Shown: positions 25,167 through 35,079, numbered from the stretch's first letter. The stretch: DNA of 64,000 nucleotides from Flavobacteria bacterium MS024-3C (GCA_000173115.1 ABVW01000001.1:434001-498000), one strand, 5' to 3'. Notes: a model not told the origin generated them from the letters alone. Program-made: numbers and translations.

Positions 25167-26156
25167 ATGAAAAATTTAGCCCCATTCTTTGTCCTTCTTT
25201 TTATAGTATCTTCTTGCAAGGAAAAGTCCAATTACAAATACCTGCCTGAATCTATTGGTCAGGTGCAGTCTATTTTGGTGGTCATGGAGGAAGATTTGTG
25301 GGAGAGTGCCGTGGGAGATTCAGTTAGAAAGGCTTTCACGAGTCCTATCAAAGGACTGGCCGTGGCGGAGCCGGCCCACCATATTCAGTATATACCCCCG
25401 TCTGTTTTTAAGGGAACGGTAAAGCAAAACAGAACAGTTTTAGCGGTGGGTTTAGACAGTTTGTCTCTTGCGCACATTAAAAAGGATGTTTACGCTAGGC
25501 CACAATTAATAGGCGTGGTAAAAGGCTTAGACCAAGCAGATCTGATGCAGCAGTTTCAAGCGAAGAAAGGAGATTTCATAACCGCTTTTAAGGCATTGGA
25601 AATAGAGCAAACCCAACAGCGGTTTAAGCGCTCATTAAACCAGGAGAAAGGCATTGAGAACTTATTGGGTGTTGGGCTAGACATTCCTTCTGCCTATAGG
25701 CTGGGGATGCATACAGAAAGCTTTGCATGGATAGATAGAGCCATTCCTTCAGGGAGTAGTAATATTATTGCATATGCCCTACCCTACAACAGCTTTAACA
25801 GCCCAGACACTTTTATTGAGGATATTGTTGCTGCCAGAGATTCTGTGGTGAAAATTCATATTCCAGGGCCAGATGTACCTGGAAAAACAACCTATATGAA
25901 AACGGAAACAGTTTTTATGCCCTATGTGACTCCTGCGGAGATTGCCGGATATAAAGGCGTGGAAATCAGGGGGATTTGGGACATACAAAACTACCCTATG
26001 GCCGGTCCTTTTGTGGCTTATATTTTAAATGACCCAGACCAGGACAGAAAAATAGTTTTGGAGGGATTTGTGTTTGCGCCCAATAAAGAAAAGAGAACGC
26101 CGCTCTTTGAATTAGAGGCTATTATTAAAACCCTCCACCCTATCCTTAAGGAATAA
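25167..26156 (+). CDS. DUF4837 family lipoprotein
   Basis: A 329-residue predicted lipoprotein: the signal ends in lipobox VSSC (Cys17). The body, starting LPESIGQVQSILVVMEEDLW and containing AVGLDS, GLDIPSAYRLG and IRGIWDIQNYPMAGPFVAY, matches the Bacteroidetes family DUF4837, of unknown function. It follows the lytic transglycosylase by 10 bases, suggesting a cell-envelope context, and ends at a terminator. Confidence 0.85.
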   Translation: MKNLAPFFVLLFIVSSCKEKSNYKYLPESIGQVQSILVVMEEDLWESAVGDSVRKAFTSPIKGLAVAEPAHHIQYIPPSVFKGTVKQNRTVLAVGLDSLSLAHIKKDVYARPQLIGVVKGLDQADLMQQFQAKKGDFITAFKALEIEQTQQRFKRSLNQEKGIENLLGVGLDIPSAYRLGMHTESFAWIDRAIPSGSSNIIAYALPYNSFNSPDTFIEDIVAARDSVVKIHIPGPDVPGKTTYMKTETVFMPYVTPAEIAGYKGVEIRGIWDIQNYPMAGPFVAYILNDPDQDRKIVLEGFVFAPNKEKRTPLFELEAIIKTLHPILKE

Positions 26157-26163
26157 AAACAAA

Positions 26164-26189
26164 AAACCCTTCCAATTTGGAGGGGTTTT
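26164..26189. terminator. Bidirectional terminator between DUF4837 gene and tatA
   Basis: AAACCCTTCCA and TGGAGGGGTTT pair over 11 bp with one G-U pair and a 4-base loop. A and T runs flank it, so it can serve both convergent genes. Confidence 0.85.
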
Positions 26190-26215
26190 GATAGGACCAA
26201 AAGGCTGAAAGGCCC

Positions 26216-26410
26216 TTATTTTTTATCTTCAATCTTAGGATCTACATCCTTGGCGTCGTCTTTTGAGGCATCTTTAAATTCTTTAATTCCGCTTCCCAAT
26301 CCACGCATTAATTCTGGAATTTTCTTTCCTCCAAAAAGGAGTAATACAACAAGAACTACCAATACAATTTGCATGGGGCCAAAGGCTAAAAAGGATATTA
26401 AACTGATCAT
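26216..26410 (-). CDS. tatA: Sec-independent translocase subunit TatA
   Basis: Pore-forming subunit of the twin-arginine pathway, which exports folded proteins. The 64-residue protein has one N-terminal membrane helix containing [21 protein letters not shown], the FGxxKxPEL hinge ([11 protein letters not shown]) and an acidic amphipathic tail. An in-frame TTG at 26416 would add two residues, but the ATG at 26410 is preferred because the promoter element TACTTTTG lies 21 bases upstream. tatC is not in the window. Confidence 0.93.
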   Translation of the reverse strand: MISLISFLAFGPMQIVLVVLVVLLLFGGKKIPELMRGLGSGIKEFKDASKDDAKDVDPKIEDKK

Positions 26411-26431
26411 AATCAATAATTTTGTGTCTTA

Positions 26432-26439
26432 CAAAAGTA
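26432..26439 (-). promoter_or_regulatory. -7 promoter element of tatA
   Basis: TACTTTTG on the minus strand, exact TAnnTTTG match, 21 bases before the tatA ATG. Confidence 0.6.
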
Positions 26440-26491
26440 CTAAAAAAGTTCTAAGATTGTATTTTTCCCTCGCAAATCGTGATACTAAATG

Positions 26492-26499
26492 TATCTTTG
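26492..26499 (+). promoter_or_regulatory. -7 promoter element of the M23 peptidase operon
   Basis: TATCTTTG, exact TAnnTTTG match, only 6 bases before the ATG at 26506. It would start the long envelope operon with an almost leaderless message. Confidence 0.6.
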
Positions 26500-26505
26500 T
26501 TGTGT

Positions 26506-27375
26506 ATGGCTAAGAAAGCAGGAAAAAAGGAGCGCTCCCAAAACAAATGGCGTTACAAATACAGGCTAGTGGTCTTAAACGAAGAAACCTTTGAAGAGAA
26601 GGTGTCTTTTAAGCTCTCTAGGTTTAATGTTTTTGTGGTAGGCACCCTTTCTGCAGTGGCTTTAATTGCGGCTACAATTGTGCTTGTGGCTTTTACGTCC
26701 CTGAGAGAGTACATTCCTGGTTACGCCTCAACAGACCTTAGAAGACAAGCGGTTTCACTTGCAGAAGTAACAGATTCTCTGAGTCAGATAATCTCTTACA
26801 ATGAAAGGTATATTGAACGCATTCGTATGGTGCTCAAGGGAGATTACGCGCCCAGCCAGATTGAGAATGACTCTTTGGACCTTCCTTTTAATTTAGATAC
26901 CACCACTATTGCACTGACTCCTATTCGCGAAGACTCTATTTTACGCGCCAGGGTAGCTTTAGAAGACCGATACAATTTATTTGAAAGCAATACCAATGCG
27001 TTGGAAACCGCCTTGTTTCCTCCAGTAAGTGGTTTAATCACCCAAGGATTTGACCCTGAAATAAAACATTACGCCTTAGATATTACTGCGGTAGAAGACG
27101 CCCCAGTAAAAGCCATTACTTCTGGTATTGTGGTCTTTTCTGAATGGACTTCAGATACGGGTTATGTGATCATGATTCAACACAGAAACGGCATGTTGTC
27201 TGTGTACAAACACAATGGTGCCTTATTAAAAAGCCAAGGCGATCAAGTTATGGCAGGTGAGGTAGTGGCCGCTGTAGGAAACACTGGAGAGTACTCTACA
27301 GGGGCGCATTTACATTTTGAATTGTGGGAGAAAGACCGGCCGGTGAACCCACTAAATTATATAGATTTTAATTAA
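26506..27375 (+). CDS. M23-family peptidase, membrane anchored
   Basis: A predicted periplasmic peptidoglycan endopeptidase of 289 residues. A basic N-terminal segment (AKKAGKKERSQNKWRYKYR) precedes one membrane helix (about 40-62), then a linker helix with coiled-coil character and a C-terminal LytM/M23 domain. Zinc-site motifs are HYALDI and GAHLHFELW, with VIMIQHRNGMLSVYKHN between them. An in-frame ATG at 26479 lies upstream of the promoter element, so 26506 is preferred. The GH3-family gene begins 3 bases after it. Confidence 0.92.
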   Translation: MAKKAGKKERSQNKWRYKYRLVVLNEETFEEKVSFKLSRFNVFVVGTLSAVALIAATIVLVAFTSLREYIPGYASTDLRRQAVSLAEVTDSLSQIISYNERYIERIRMVLKGDYAPSQIENDSLDLPFNLDTTTIALTPIREDSILRARVALEDRYNLFESNTNALETALFPPVSGLITQGFDPEIKHYALDITAVEDAPVKAITSGIVVFSEWTSDTGYVIMIQHRNGMLSVYKHNGALLKSQGDQVMAGEVVAAVGNTGEYSTGAHLHFELWEKDRPVNPLNYIDFN

Positions 27376-27378
27376 GCT

Positions 27379-28878
27379 ATGGGCCTAAAACAATTTGCAG
27401 CAAAGATATTTGCTAAATACATCGTACAACAAACCGCACAATGGGCCAACAATCCTGTGGCCACCCAGGAGGCTGTATTTAAGTCTTTGATTAAAAGCGC
27501 TGCACAGACTCAATTTGGAAAAGACCACGATTTTGCCGAGATCAAAAGCCATGGGGATTTTATTAGAAAAGTGCCCATAAGGGACTATGAAGGTTTAAAG
27601 GATTATGTTCAAAAGGTGGTTGCTGGAGAAAAAGACGTGCTTTGGCCAGGGCAGCCTGCTTACTTTGCCAAGACCTCAGGAACTACTTCTGGCGCCAAAT
27701 ATATTCCCATTACCAAAGCCTCTATTCAAGAACAGGTGAAAGCATCTAGAGATGCTATTCTGCATTATGTACACCAGAGCGGCAACAGTGATTTTGTGAC
27801 CAGAAAGATGATTTTTTTACAAGGGAGTCCTATTTTAGATACCTCTGGACACATTCCAACAGGAAGGCTTTCTGGAATTTCAGCCCATTACGTTCCGGCC
27901 TATTTGCAGCGCAATAGACTGCCTAGTTGGGAGACCAATTGTATAGAAGATTGGGAAACTAAAGTAGCCGCCGTTGTTCAGGAAACCATTGCCGCAGATA
28001 TGGGTGTGATTGCTGGAATTCCTTCTTGGGTGCAAATGTATTTTGAACGTTTGAAAGCGGCTAGTGGAATACCCGTAGGAGAGCTGTTTAAAAATTTTAA
28101 TTTATTTATTTACGGCGGGGTTAATTACGAGCCGTACAGGGCCAATTTTGAAAACCTGATTGGAAGAAAAGTAGACACCATTGAGCTTTTTCCGGCGAGT
28201 GAAGGATTTTTTGCTTACCAAGACCTCAGAGAAGAGAAAGGCATGTTATTGCTATTAAATAGCGGTATTTTTTACGAGTTTATCCCTTCAGACCAATTTT
28301 TCGAAAAGGATCCGCCAAGATTGACTATTGGCGAAGTATCTATGGGGGTAAACTATGTATTAATCCTCTCTACCAATGCAGGCTTATGGGGGTATAATAT
28401 TGGAGATACCGTACAGTTTACTTCTTTAAAACCTTACAGGTTGATAGTTTCAGGGCGCATAAAACATTTTATTTCTGCTTTTGGAGAACACGTCATTGCC
28501 AAAGAGGTGGAGTACGCCATTCAGGAAGCTATAGAAAAGACAGACGCTAGGGTCTTGGAATTTACGGTAGCCCCTCAAATTGCGCCTAGTAGCGGATTGC
28601 CTTATCACGAGTGGCTGGTGGCTTTTGAAAAAGCCCCTTCAGATTTTGATATTTTTTCTAGTATCTTAGACCAGGCTTTGCAAGACCAAAACAGCTATTA
28701 TAAAGACCTTATTGTAGGAAAGGTGCTACAAAAATTAAAAATAACGTCTCTCCCCACAGACGCCTTTACCCAGTTTATGAAAACCAAAGGAAAACTAGGT
28801 GGTCAAAACAAAGTGCAGCGCTTGGCCAACGACCGAGATATTGCAGACGCCTTATTAAAAATTAAAGACCATGTCTAA
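27379..28878 (+). CDS. GH3-family acyl-adenylating enzyme
   Basis: A 499-residue soluble protein related to plant GH3 acyl-acid amido synthetases, members of the adenylate-forming superfamily that join carboxylic acids to amino acids. The ATP/AMP-binding motif TSGTTSGAKYIPI is clear (about 101-113), as are ELFPASEGFFAY and WGYNIGDTVQFTSLKPYRLIVSGRIKHF. Bacteroidetes members are usually labelled GH3 auxin-responsive promoter family, but their substrates are unknown; auxin need not be involved. It lies 3 bases after the M23 gene and overlaps the next gene by 8 bases. Confidence 0.88.
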   Translation: MGLKQFAAKIFAKYIVQQTAQWANNPVATQEAVFKSLIKSAAQTQFGKDHDFAEIKSHGDFIRKVPIRDYEGLKDYVQKVVAGEKDVLWPGQPAYFAKTSGTTSGAKYIPITKASIQEQVKASRDAILHYVHQSGNSDFVTRKMIFLQGSPILDTSGHIPTGRLSGISAHYVPAYLQRNRLPSWETNCIEDWETKVAAVVQETIAADMGVIAGIPSWVQMYFERLKAASGIPVGELFKNFNLFIYGGVNYEPYRANFENLIGRKVDTIELFPASEGFFAYQDLREEKGMLLLLNSGIFYEFIPSDQFFEKDPPRLTIGEVSMGVNYVLILSTNAGLWGYNIGDTVQFTSLKPYRLIVSGRIKHFISAFGEHVIAKEVEYAIQEAIEKTDARVLEFTVAPQIAPSSGLPYHEWLVAFEKAPSDFDIFSSILDQALQDQNSYYKDLIVGKVLQKLKITSLPTDAFTQFMKTKGKLGGQNKVQRLANDRDIADALLKIKDHV

Positions 28879-30544
28879 TAAAAACACTAGGGCCAGAGAG
28901 TCCACAAACGCTATTGAGCGTATTTATATTACCATGAGACACCTATTTAATAGAGGCTTTTACAAGCCTATGGGGGTTTCTGGGGAAACACTAAAAAATG
29001 CTTTGCTACAGCTCAGACCTGAAATTTATGGGAGTATAGCAGAAGAAAAAGCAGAGCTCAACGGGCTCATTTATGTATTGGAACGTTTGCCAGAAGGGAT
29101 TGAGGAGTGTCGTTTTATAAACCTTACCTCAGATGAAGGTTATGGGGCGGCTCATTTTAAAGCCATTGTGCCCCCAAAAAGGCGCAGGAATTGCTTTAGA
29201 ATAGACCACGAACAAATGAATGTAGAAATTACTAGAGGGCGTTCGGATATTTACGATATTCTCACCCACCTGACGTTCTTGTTTATAGAATCACACAAGA
29301 TTTTAAAGCGTGTTTACTTAGAAGACAGTCAAAAAACGACCAGAGATTGGACCAAGTTTTCAGAGGCTATTGCCAAAGGAAAACTCACTATAGCAGAACG
29401 CGAAACCGCCTTAATTCATATGTCTAATTTTCTGGGACGTTCTTTTCTAGAAGTCTCAGACATGCATAAAAAGTTAGCGACTAAAGTACAGCCAGAGCGT
29501 TTTTTAAAAGTGATCTACTGGCTGGGTAATTTGGCTATAGAAGAAGAAACCACAGGAGAAAAACGCACCATTACTTTTAGCCCATTACTCAGAGAGCGTC
29601 TGGGGCACCATATTCATGGAGAAAGATGGGCCAATGCCATTAAAGAGTCACTCATTAAACAAGACCTTATTGGCAGGCCTTTACATATTATCAGTGCAAA
29701 TATGCACTCGGTAATGAACGCTTTGTTTGCAAGGAAAGCCTTGGGCAAAGCCTTTGAAAAAAGCACTGATTTAGACATATACGAAGCCCTCAGTGCTCCT
29801 GAAAACGAGGCCCTTAGAGCAGAGGTAACCGAATTTGCAACAGCACACGGAATGACCGCTATTCCAGACCAATCTGGGACCAATATAGACATACAAATAT
29901 TTGATCTAGCCAAAGCATTAGGACAGAGTAATTTTGTGCCCAAATTTACAGACCCCGAAAAAGCACCTGTTATTTTTGTGATGGATTACGCCTTTGGAGA
30001 GCAGGCCTATGAGACCATGGACGAATTATTAAAGCCTTATAAAGCCAATAGAAAAACACCTTTGTTTTTAGATGTTCACTCTATTTCTATCATGGGGAAA
30101 GCAGGGATTTTAGAAGGCGGAAAAGGAGATTTAATGATTCCAAATGCCCATATTTTTGAGGGATCTGCAGACAATTATCCCTTTACCAACCAGCTTTGTG
30201 CGTCAGATTTTGAAGGCCATGACCTACTGGTGTTAGAAGGCGCTATGATTTCTGTTTTAGGGACCTCGCTTCAAAACAAAGACATCCTTACTTACTTCCA
30301 TGAATCTACTTGGAATGTGATTGGTTTAGAGATGGAAGGGGTGCATTATCAAAAAGCCATTCAATCTGCTTCTAAAGTACGCAGAAGTATTCGCGAAGAC
30401 GTAGAAGTGAACTACGCGTATTACGCCTCAGACAACCCACTGGAAACGGGTAGTACTTTAGCCTCTGGAGGGCTTGGTACTACAGGGGTAAAACCTACTT
30501 ACCTCATTACAGAAAAAATACTCACCCAAATCTTAAACAATTAG
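28871..30544 (+). CDS. Conserved Bacteroidetes protein, function unknown (DUF6909-like)
   Basis: A 557-residue soluble protein that I believe belongs to DUF6909, not otherwise characterised. The N-terminal 120 residues contain DEGYGAAHFKAIVPPKRRR. The C-terminal third contains VIFVMDYAFGEQAYETMDELL, GAGILEGGKGDL-like loops and GLEMEGVHYQKAIQ; the EMEG motif and preceding Gly-rich loop recall nucleoside phosphorylases, only a weak hint. There is no signal peptide or membrane segment. It overlaps the GH3 gene by 8 bases and ends 2 bases before rfbB, so translation is probably coupled. Confidence 0.7.
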   Translation: MSNKNTRARESTNAIERIYITMRHLFNRGFYKPMGVSGETLKNALLQLRPEIYGSIAEEKAELNGLIYVLERLPEGIEECRFINLTSDEGYGAAHFKAIVPPKRRRNCFRIDHEQMNVEITRGRSDIYDILTHLTFLFIESHKILKRVYLEDSQKTTRDWTKFSEAIAKGKLTIAERETALIHMSNFLGRSFLEVSDMHKKLATKVQPERFLKVIYWLGNLAIEEETTGEKRTITFSPLLRERLGHHIHGERWANAIKESLIKQDLIGRPLHIISANMHSVMNALFARKALGKAFEKSTDLDIYEALSAPENEALRAEVTEFATAHGMTAIPDQSGTNIDIQIFDLAKALGQSNFVPKFTDPEKAPVIFVMDYAFGEQAYETMDELLKPYKANRKTPLFLDVHSISIMGKAGILEGGKGDLMIPNAHIFEGSADNYPFTNQLCASDFEGHDLLVLEGAMISVLGTSLQNKDILTYFHESTWNVIGLEMEGVHYQKAIQSASKVRRSIREDVEVNYAYYASDNPLETGSTLASGGLGTTGVKPTYLITEKILTQILNN

Positions 30545-30546
30545 TC

Positions 30547-31593
30547 ATGTCATTACTCATTACAGGTGGCGCTGGTTTTATTGGATCCCATGTGGTGCGT
30601 TTGTTTGTTCAAAAATACCCCGACTACCACATTATTAATTTAGACGCACTGACCTATGCAGGGAATTTAGAAAACCTCAAAGACATAGAGCAAAGGCCAA
30701 ATTATACCTTTGTAAAAGGCAGCATAACGGACCCCTTGCTTTTAGACCGCCTTTTTACACAACACGACATTAAAGGGGTTATTCACTTGGCGGCTGAAAG
30801 TCATGTAGACCGTTCCATTAAAGATCCTATGGCTTTTATAGACACCAATATCAAAGGCACAGCAGCGCTTTTAAATGCTTGCAAGGCCCATTGGAAATCT
30901 TTTGAGGGAAGGCGTTTTTATCAGATCTCTACCGATGAGGTGTTTGGTGCTTTAGGCCCTACGGGTTACTTTACAGAAGAAAGCCCTTATGCCCCTAATT
31001 CTCCCTATTCCGCTTCAAAAGCCAGTGCAGACCACTTGGTACGCGCCTATGGAGAAACCTATGGTTTACCCTATGTAATCTCTAATTGTTCTAACAATTA
31101 CGGGCCCAATCATTTCCCGGAAAAACTCATACCGCTTTGTATTCACAATATTCTAGAAGGTAAAGACCTGCCTATTTATGGAAATGGCCTTTACACCAGA
31201 GATTGGCTGTTTGTAAAAGACCACGCCTTGGCTATTGATCAGGTGTATCACAATGGAGAAAATGCAGCAACTTACCTCATTGGCGGGCACAATGAATATA
31301 CCAATATAGACCTTATTCGCCTGCTGTGCGACCAAATGGATGCAGCCATTGGAAATCCTCAAGGGACCTCTCAAAAGCGCATTACTTTTGTAAAAGACCG
31401 TCCCGGACACGACCTTCGGTATGCTATAGACGCTAGTAAAATTGAGCGAAGCTTGGGTTGGACCCCGGCCCATACTTTTGAAGCGGGGCTTGCGGCCACT
31501 ATAAAATGGTACTTAGAAAATCCAGATTGGTTGGCTCAGGTTACTTCTGGTGCGTATCAATCCTATTATGAAAACCAATACAAATCGGAATAG
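30547..31593 (+). CDS. rfbB: dTDP-glucose 4,6-dehydratase
   Basis: Second step of dTDP-L-rhamnose synthesis. A 348-residue extended short-chain dehydrogenase with the NAD motif GGAGFIGSH (7-15), the ISTDEVFGALG segment carrying catalytic Asp-Glu, and the YSASKAS Tyr-Lys motif. LAAESHVDRSI and CSNNYGPNHFPEKLIPL are diagnostic for RfbB. It starts 2 bases after the unknown gene and heads the rfbB-rfbA-rfbC-rfbD set. Confidence 0.97.
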   Translation: MSLLITGGAGFIGSHVVRLFVQKYPDYHIINLDALTYAGNLENLKDIEQRPNYTFVKGSITDPLLLDRLFTQHDIKGVIHLAAESHVDRSIKDPMAFIDTNIKGTAALLNACKAHWKSFEGRRFYQISTDEVFGALGPTGYFTEESPYAPNSPYSASKASADHLVRAYGETYGLPYVISNCSNNYGPNHFPEKLIPLCIHNILEGKDLPIYGNGLYTRDWLFVKDHALAIDQVYHNGENAATYLIGGHNEYTNIDLIRLLCDQMDAAIGNPQGTSQKRITFVKDRPGHDLRYAIDASKIERSLGWTPAHTFEAGLAATIKWYLENPDWLAQVTSGAYQSYYENQYKSE

Positions 31594-31661
31594 AAAGTGT
31601 TATTTTAGCCCTAGGGTTTGAGGCGCCAAATAGCGGCCTAAAACCCGTTTAAAACAATAAA

Positions 31662-32522
31662 ATGAAAGGTATTATTTTAGCAGGCGGAAGCGGAAGCAGG
31701 TTACACCCCATAACATTGGCGGTGAGCAAACAACTCATGCCTGTGTACAATAAACCCATGATCTACTACCCTATTTCTACCCTCATGTATGCGGGTATTA
31801 GAGAAATTTTAATCATTACCACCCCTACAGACGCGCCACTTTTTAAACAGTTGCTGGGAGACGGAACAGCTTTGGGCTGTCAGTTTTCTTATGCGGTGCA
31901 AGAGGCGCCAAATGGATTGGCAGAGGCTTTTATTATAGGAGAATCCTTTATTGGAAATTCAGATGTGGCTTTAATTTTAGGCGATAATATTTTTTATGGA
32001 AGCGGTTTGTCTGCCTTGCTACAAAACGCAAAAAACCCAAAAGGAGGGACTATTTTTGCCTATCCAGTTCAAGACCCACAGTCTTATGGGGTGGTCACTT
32101 TTGACCACCAACAAAAAGCCCTTTCTATAGAAGAAAAACCCCTAAATCCCAGCTCTAATTTTGCCGTACCAGGGATATATTTTTATGACGCTTCTGTGGT
32201 AAACATCGCAAAATCCATTCAACCCAGTCAGCGGGGAGAATTAGAAATAACAGACGTTAATACAGCCTATTTAAAACAGGGAAAACTCAACGTACAAAAG
32301 TTAGACACTGGAATAGCCTGGTTAGACACGGGTACTTTTGAGTCTTTGCGGCATGCGGCACAATTTGTAGAAGTCATAGAAACCAGACAAGGCTTAAGCG
32401 TAGGAGCTATTGAACTGGCGGCTTACGAAATGGGTTATATTAGTAAAGACGCTTTTATTGCCTTAGCAAAACCGCTTGAAAAAAGCGGATACGGAAAAAA
32501 TTTATTGAGAAACCTCCAATAG
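31662..32522 (+). CDS. rfbA: Glucose-1-phosphate thymidylyltransferase
   Basis: Joins glucose 1-phosphate and dTTP to give dTDP-glucose, the first step of rhamnose synthesis. The 286-residue length is standard. The N-terminal signature [20 protein letters not shown] and [11 protein letters not shown] are intact, as are [10 protein letters not shown] and [11 protein letters not shown]. It follows rfbB after 68 bases without a clear promoter. Confidence 0.98.
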   Translation: MKGIILAGGSGSRLHPITLAVSKQLMPVYNKPMIYYPISTLMYAGIREILIITTPTDAPLFKQLLGDGTALGCQFSYAVQEAPNGLAEAFIIGESFIGNSDVALILGDNIFYGSGLSALLQNAKNPKGGTIFAYPVQDPQSYGVVTFDHQQKALSIEEKPLNPSSNFAVPGIYFYDASVVNIAKSIQPSQRGELEITDVNTAYLKQGKLNVQKLDTGIAWLDTGTFESLRHAAQFVEVIETRQGLSVGAIELAAYEMGYISKDAFIALAKPLEKSGYGKNLLRNLQ

Positions 32523-32576
32523 CATCATGTATAAAAACACCACTAAAGTGACGCGAATAGTAAAATCCTTCCTGGT

Positions 32577-33119
32577 ATGTCCTATATAGAAACCCCTTTA
32601 AAGGGTTGTTTTGAGATAACGCCAAACCTTTTTAAAGACGCCCGCGGCTCCTTTTTTGAGGCTTTTAACAAAGCCCATTTCTATGCCGCTACTGGGCTGT
32701 CTTTTGAAGTGGCTCAAGAGAATCAATCTACCTCTGTAAAAGGAACGATTAGGGCGCTGCACTATCAAAAAGGGGCCTATGCTCAGGCCAAATTAGTTCG
32801 GGTATTAGCGGGTGAAATTATAGACGTGGTGGTAGATCTAAGGCCGGGTTCACCTACCTATGGAATACACCACCGCACTAAATTAAGTGCATTGAACCTC
32901 AAACAACTCTATATTCCCAAAGGTTTTGCCCATGGTTTTTCTGTGTTGACCAATACAGCTACGGTGGTCTATGCCTGTGACGCCCCTTATCAAAAAGACC
33001 AAGAAGGCGGTATTTATTTTGCAGACCCTTCATTAAATATTGACTGGGGTCTTGGAGAGCGCAGGCCCCTATTATCAGAAAAAGACCAAGCGCTTCCCTT
33101 ATTAAAAGATGTTTTTTAA
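32577..33119 (+). CDS. rfbC: dTDP-4-dehydrorhamnose 3,5-epimerase
   Basis: Third step of dTDP-L-rhamnose synthesis, a cupin enzyme of 180 residues. The family blocks are present: DARGSFFEAFNKAHF, QENQSTSVKGTIRALHYQ (with the active-site His), IDVVVDLRPGSPTYG and IPKGFAHGFSVL. The last base of its stop codon is the first base of the rfbD ATG, so the two are translationally coupled. Confidence 0.97.
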   Translation: MSYIETPLKGCFEITPNLFKDARGSFFEAFNKAHFYAATGLSFEVAQENQSTSVKGTIRALHYQKGAYAQAKLVRVLAGEIIDVVVDLRPGSPTYGIHHRTKLSALNLKQLYIPKGFAHGFSVLTNTATVVYACDAPYQKDQEGGIYFADPSLNIDWGLGERRPLLSEKDQALPLLKDVF

Positions 33120-34063
33120 TGAGCACACAAAGCCCTATGTACTCGGTTTTAGTTAGCGGTGCTTCTGGACAAGTGGGACAGTCTCTTAGGCACGTCTTAG
33201 ACACTGAAGAGACGCCTCTTTTTTCTAAAAATTCATGGGGTTTTTTAGACCGTAGCAGCTTAGATTTAAGCCAATCAGACAATCTTTCTTCCGTTATAGA
33301 AGGGCTCTTAGACAAACACGCTCCCAAGGCTTTTGTTCACGCGGCTGCTTTTACAGCAGTAGATGCTGCAGAGACCCAAAAAGAAGCGGCATTTACCATT
33401 AATGAAACAGCCACAAGGATTTTAGCAGCAGCTTGCGCCAAGAGAAACATCCTTTTTGTGTACCTCTCTACAGATTTTGTTTTTGCCGGAAAAAGCACTG
33501 ATCAAAAGCCTTTTTTGCCTTCAGACCCCATACACCCAATAGGGGTTTATGCCCAGTCAAAGGCGGCAGGAGAAAAAGCGGTACAACTTCATGGAGGACC
33601 CCACTATATTGTGAGAACTTCATGGGTTTTTAGTCCCTTTGGGAATAATTTTGTCAAGACCATGTTGCGTCTGGCAAAGGAAAGACTGCAGTTTTTATCG
33701 GAACCAAATCAGCAAACTTCAGCCAGGGTAAAACCGACTATTTCAGTAGTTTCTGACCAATTTGGCTGCCCTACTTCTGCCCTTGATTTGGCCAGAGCAC
33801 TTTTAGCACTTATTACGGTCCAATCACTTCCTTACGGGATACTTCATTTCAGTAATGCTGGACCCGTTCATTGGGCTCAGTTGGCTGGCGCTGTATTTGA
33901 ACAGAGCAATCTACCCATCACAGTAAAACCCATTAGCAGTGAAGATTTTGCAGCAGCAGCGCCTCGCCCTGCATACAGCGTACTAGAAAACACCTTAGAC
34001 CCCAAGGCGAGACATTGGAAAGAAGCCTTGGCTGAGGTGCTCAGCATACTAAAGACCGCTTAA
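33119..34063 (+). CDS. rfbD: dTDP-4-dehydrorhamnose reductase
   Basis: Last step of dTDP-L-rhamnose synthesis. The 314-residue short-chain reductase has the NADPH motif SGASGQVGQSL (about 14-24), LSTDFVFAG, and YAQSKAAGEK with the catalytic Tyr and Lys. An extra stretch of about 17 residues (around QFLSEPNQQTSARVKPT) sits before the conserved VVSDQFGCPTSALDLA block, where relatives run directly on. It overlaps rfbC by one base. Confidence 0.95.
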   Translation: MSTQSPMYSVLVSGASGQVGQSLRHVLDTEETPLFSKNSWGFLDRSSLDLSQSDNLSSVIEGLLDKHAPKAFVHAAAFTAVDAAETQKEAAFTINETATRILAAACAKRNILFVYLSTDFVFAGKSTDQKPFLPSDPIHPIGVYAQSKAAGEKAVQLHGGPHYIVRTSWVFSPFGNNFVKTMLRLAKERLQFLSEPNQQTSARVKPTISVVSDQFGCPTSALDLARALLALITVQSLPYGILHFSNAGPVHWAQLAGAVFEQSNLPITVKPISSEDFAAAAPRPAYSVLENTLDPKARHWKEALAEVLSILKTA

Positions 34064-34086
34064 TGACCTTATAAAGTTCGCCCCAT

Positions 34087-35079
34087 ATGACGCACATAAC
34101 ATTGACAAAAAAGAGAATTTTAATCACAGGAGCTGCTGGCTTTTTAGGGTCCCACCTTTGTGATTTTTTCATAGAAAAAGACTTTCATGTCATTGGCATG
34201 GACAACCTGATTACAGGAGATTTAAAAAACATTTCCCACCTGTTCTCTTTGCCTCATTTTGAATTTCACCACCATGACGTCACTACTTTTGTACACGTCC
34301 CTGGTGCTTTGGATTACATCTTGCATTTCGCTTCTCCAGCAAGTCCTATAGATTACCTTAAAATTCCCATAGAAACCCTTAAAGTGGGGGCTTTGGGCAC
34401 CCACAACTTATTAGGTCTGGCCAAGGAGAAAGGCGCCAGAATTTTAGTGGCTTCTACCTCAGAAGTGTACGGAGACCCTTTGGTACACCCACAAACAGAA
34501 GACTACAACGGAAATGTGAGCCCTGTAGGGCCAAGGGGCGTCTATGACGAGGCCAAACGCTTTATGGAATCTATTACCATGGCTTACCACCGTTTTCACG
34601 GATTAGAGACCCGTATTGTTAGAATCTTTAACACCTACGGTCCTAGAATGCGGCTCAATGATGGGAGGGTAGTCCCTGCTTTTATGGGACAGGTACTCCG
34701 AGGAGAAGACCTCACCGTATTTGGAGATGGAAGCCAGACCAGGTCGTTTTGTTATATTTCAGATCAGGTAGCAGGTATTTACAGCTTGCTCATGTCTGAT
34801 TATGCTGAGCCTGTCAATATTGGAAACCCCAATGAAACCACTATTCTAGAATTTGCTCAGGAAATTCAACGCCTCAGCGGTACGGATCAAAAAATAGTAT
34901 TTAAGCCCCTGCCTCAGGACGACCCGCTTCAGCGAAAACCAGATATTTCACTGGCTAAAAAAGTGTTGGATTGGACCCCGAAAGTATCTAGAGAAGAAGG
35001 GATTGCCAAGGTTTTTGACTATTTTAAATCATTACCTGCGGAAGAATTAAATGCTAAGGCACACAGAGATTTTAAATAA
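34087..35079 (+). CDS. UDP-glucuronate decarboxylase (UDP-xylose synthase)
   Basis: Converts UDP-glucuronic acid to UDP-xylose. The 330-residue NAD-dependent SDR protein has [16 protein letters not shown] (14-29), [10 protein letters not shown], the UXS-specific [16 protein letters not shown] with catalytic Tyr/Lys, and the C-terminal [13 protein letters not shown] block. It continues the sugar-nucleotide operon 23 bases after rfbD. A UDP-glucose dehydrogenase to supply its substrate is not in the window. Confidence 0.92.
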   Translation: MTHITLTKKRILITGAAGFLGSHLCDFFIEKDFHVIGMDNLITGDLKNISHLFSLPHFEFHHHDVTTFVHVPGALDYILHFASPASPIDYLKIPIETLKVGALGTHNLLGLAKEKGARILVASTSEVYGDPLVHPQTEDYNGNVSPVGPRGVYDEAKRFMESITMAYHRFHGLETRIVRIFNTYGPRMRLNDGRVVPAFMGQVLRGEDLTVFGDGSQTRSFCYISDQVAGIYSLLMSDYAEPVNIGNPNETTILEFAQEIQRLSGTDQKIVFKPLPQDDPLQRKPDISLAKKVLDWTPKVSREEGIAKVFDYFKSLPAEELNAKAHRDFK

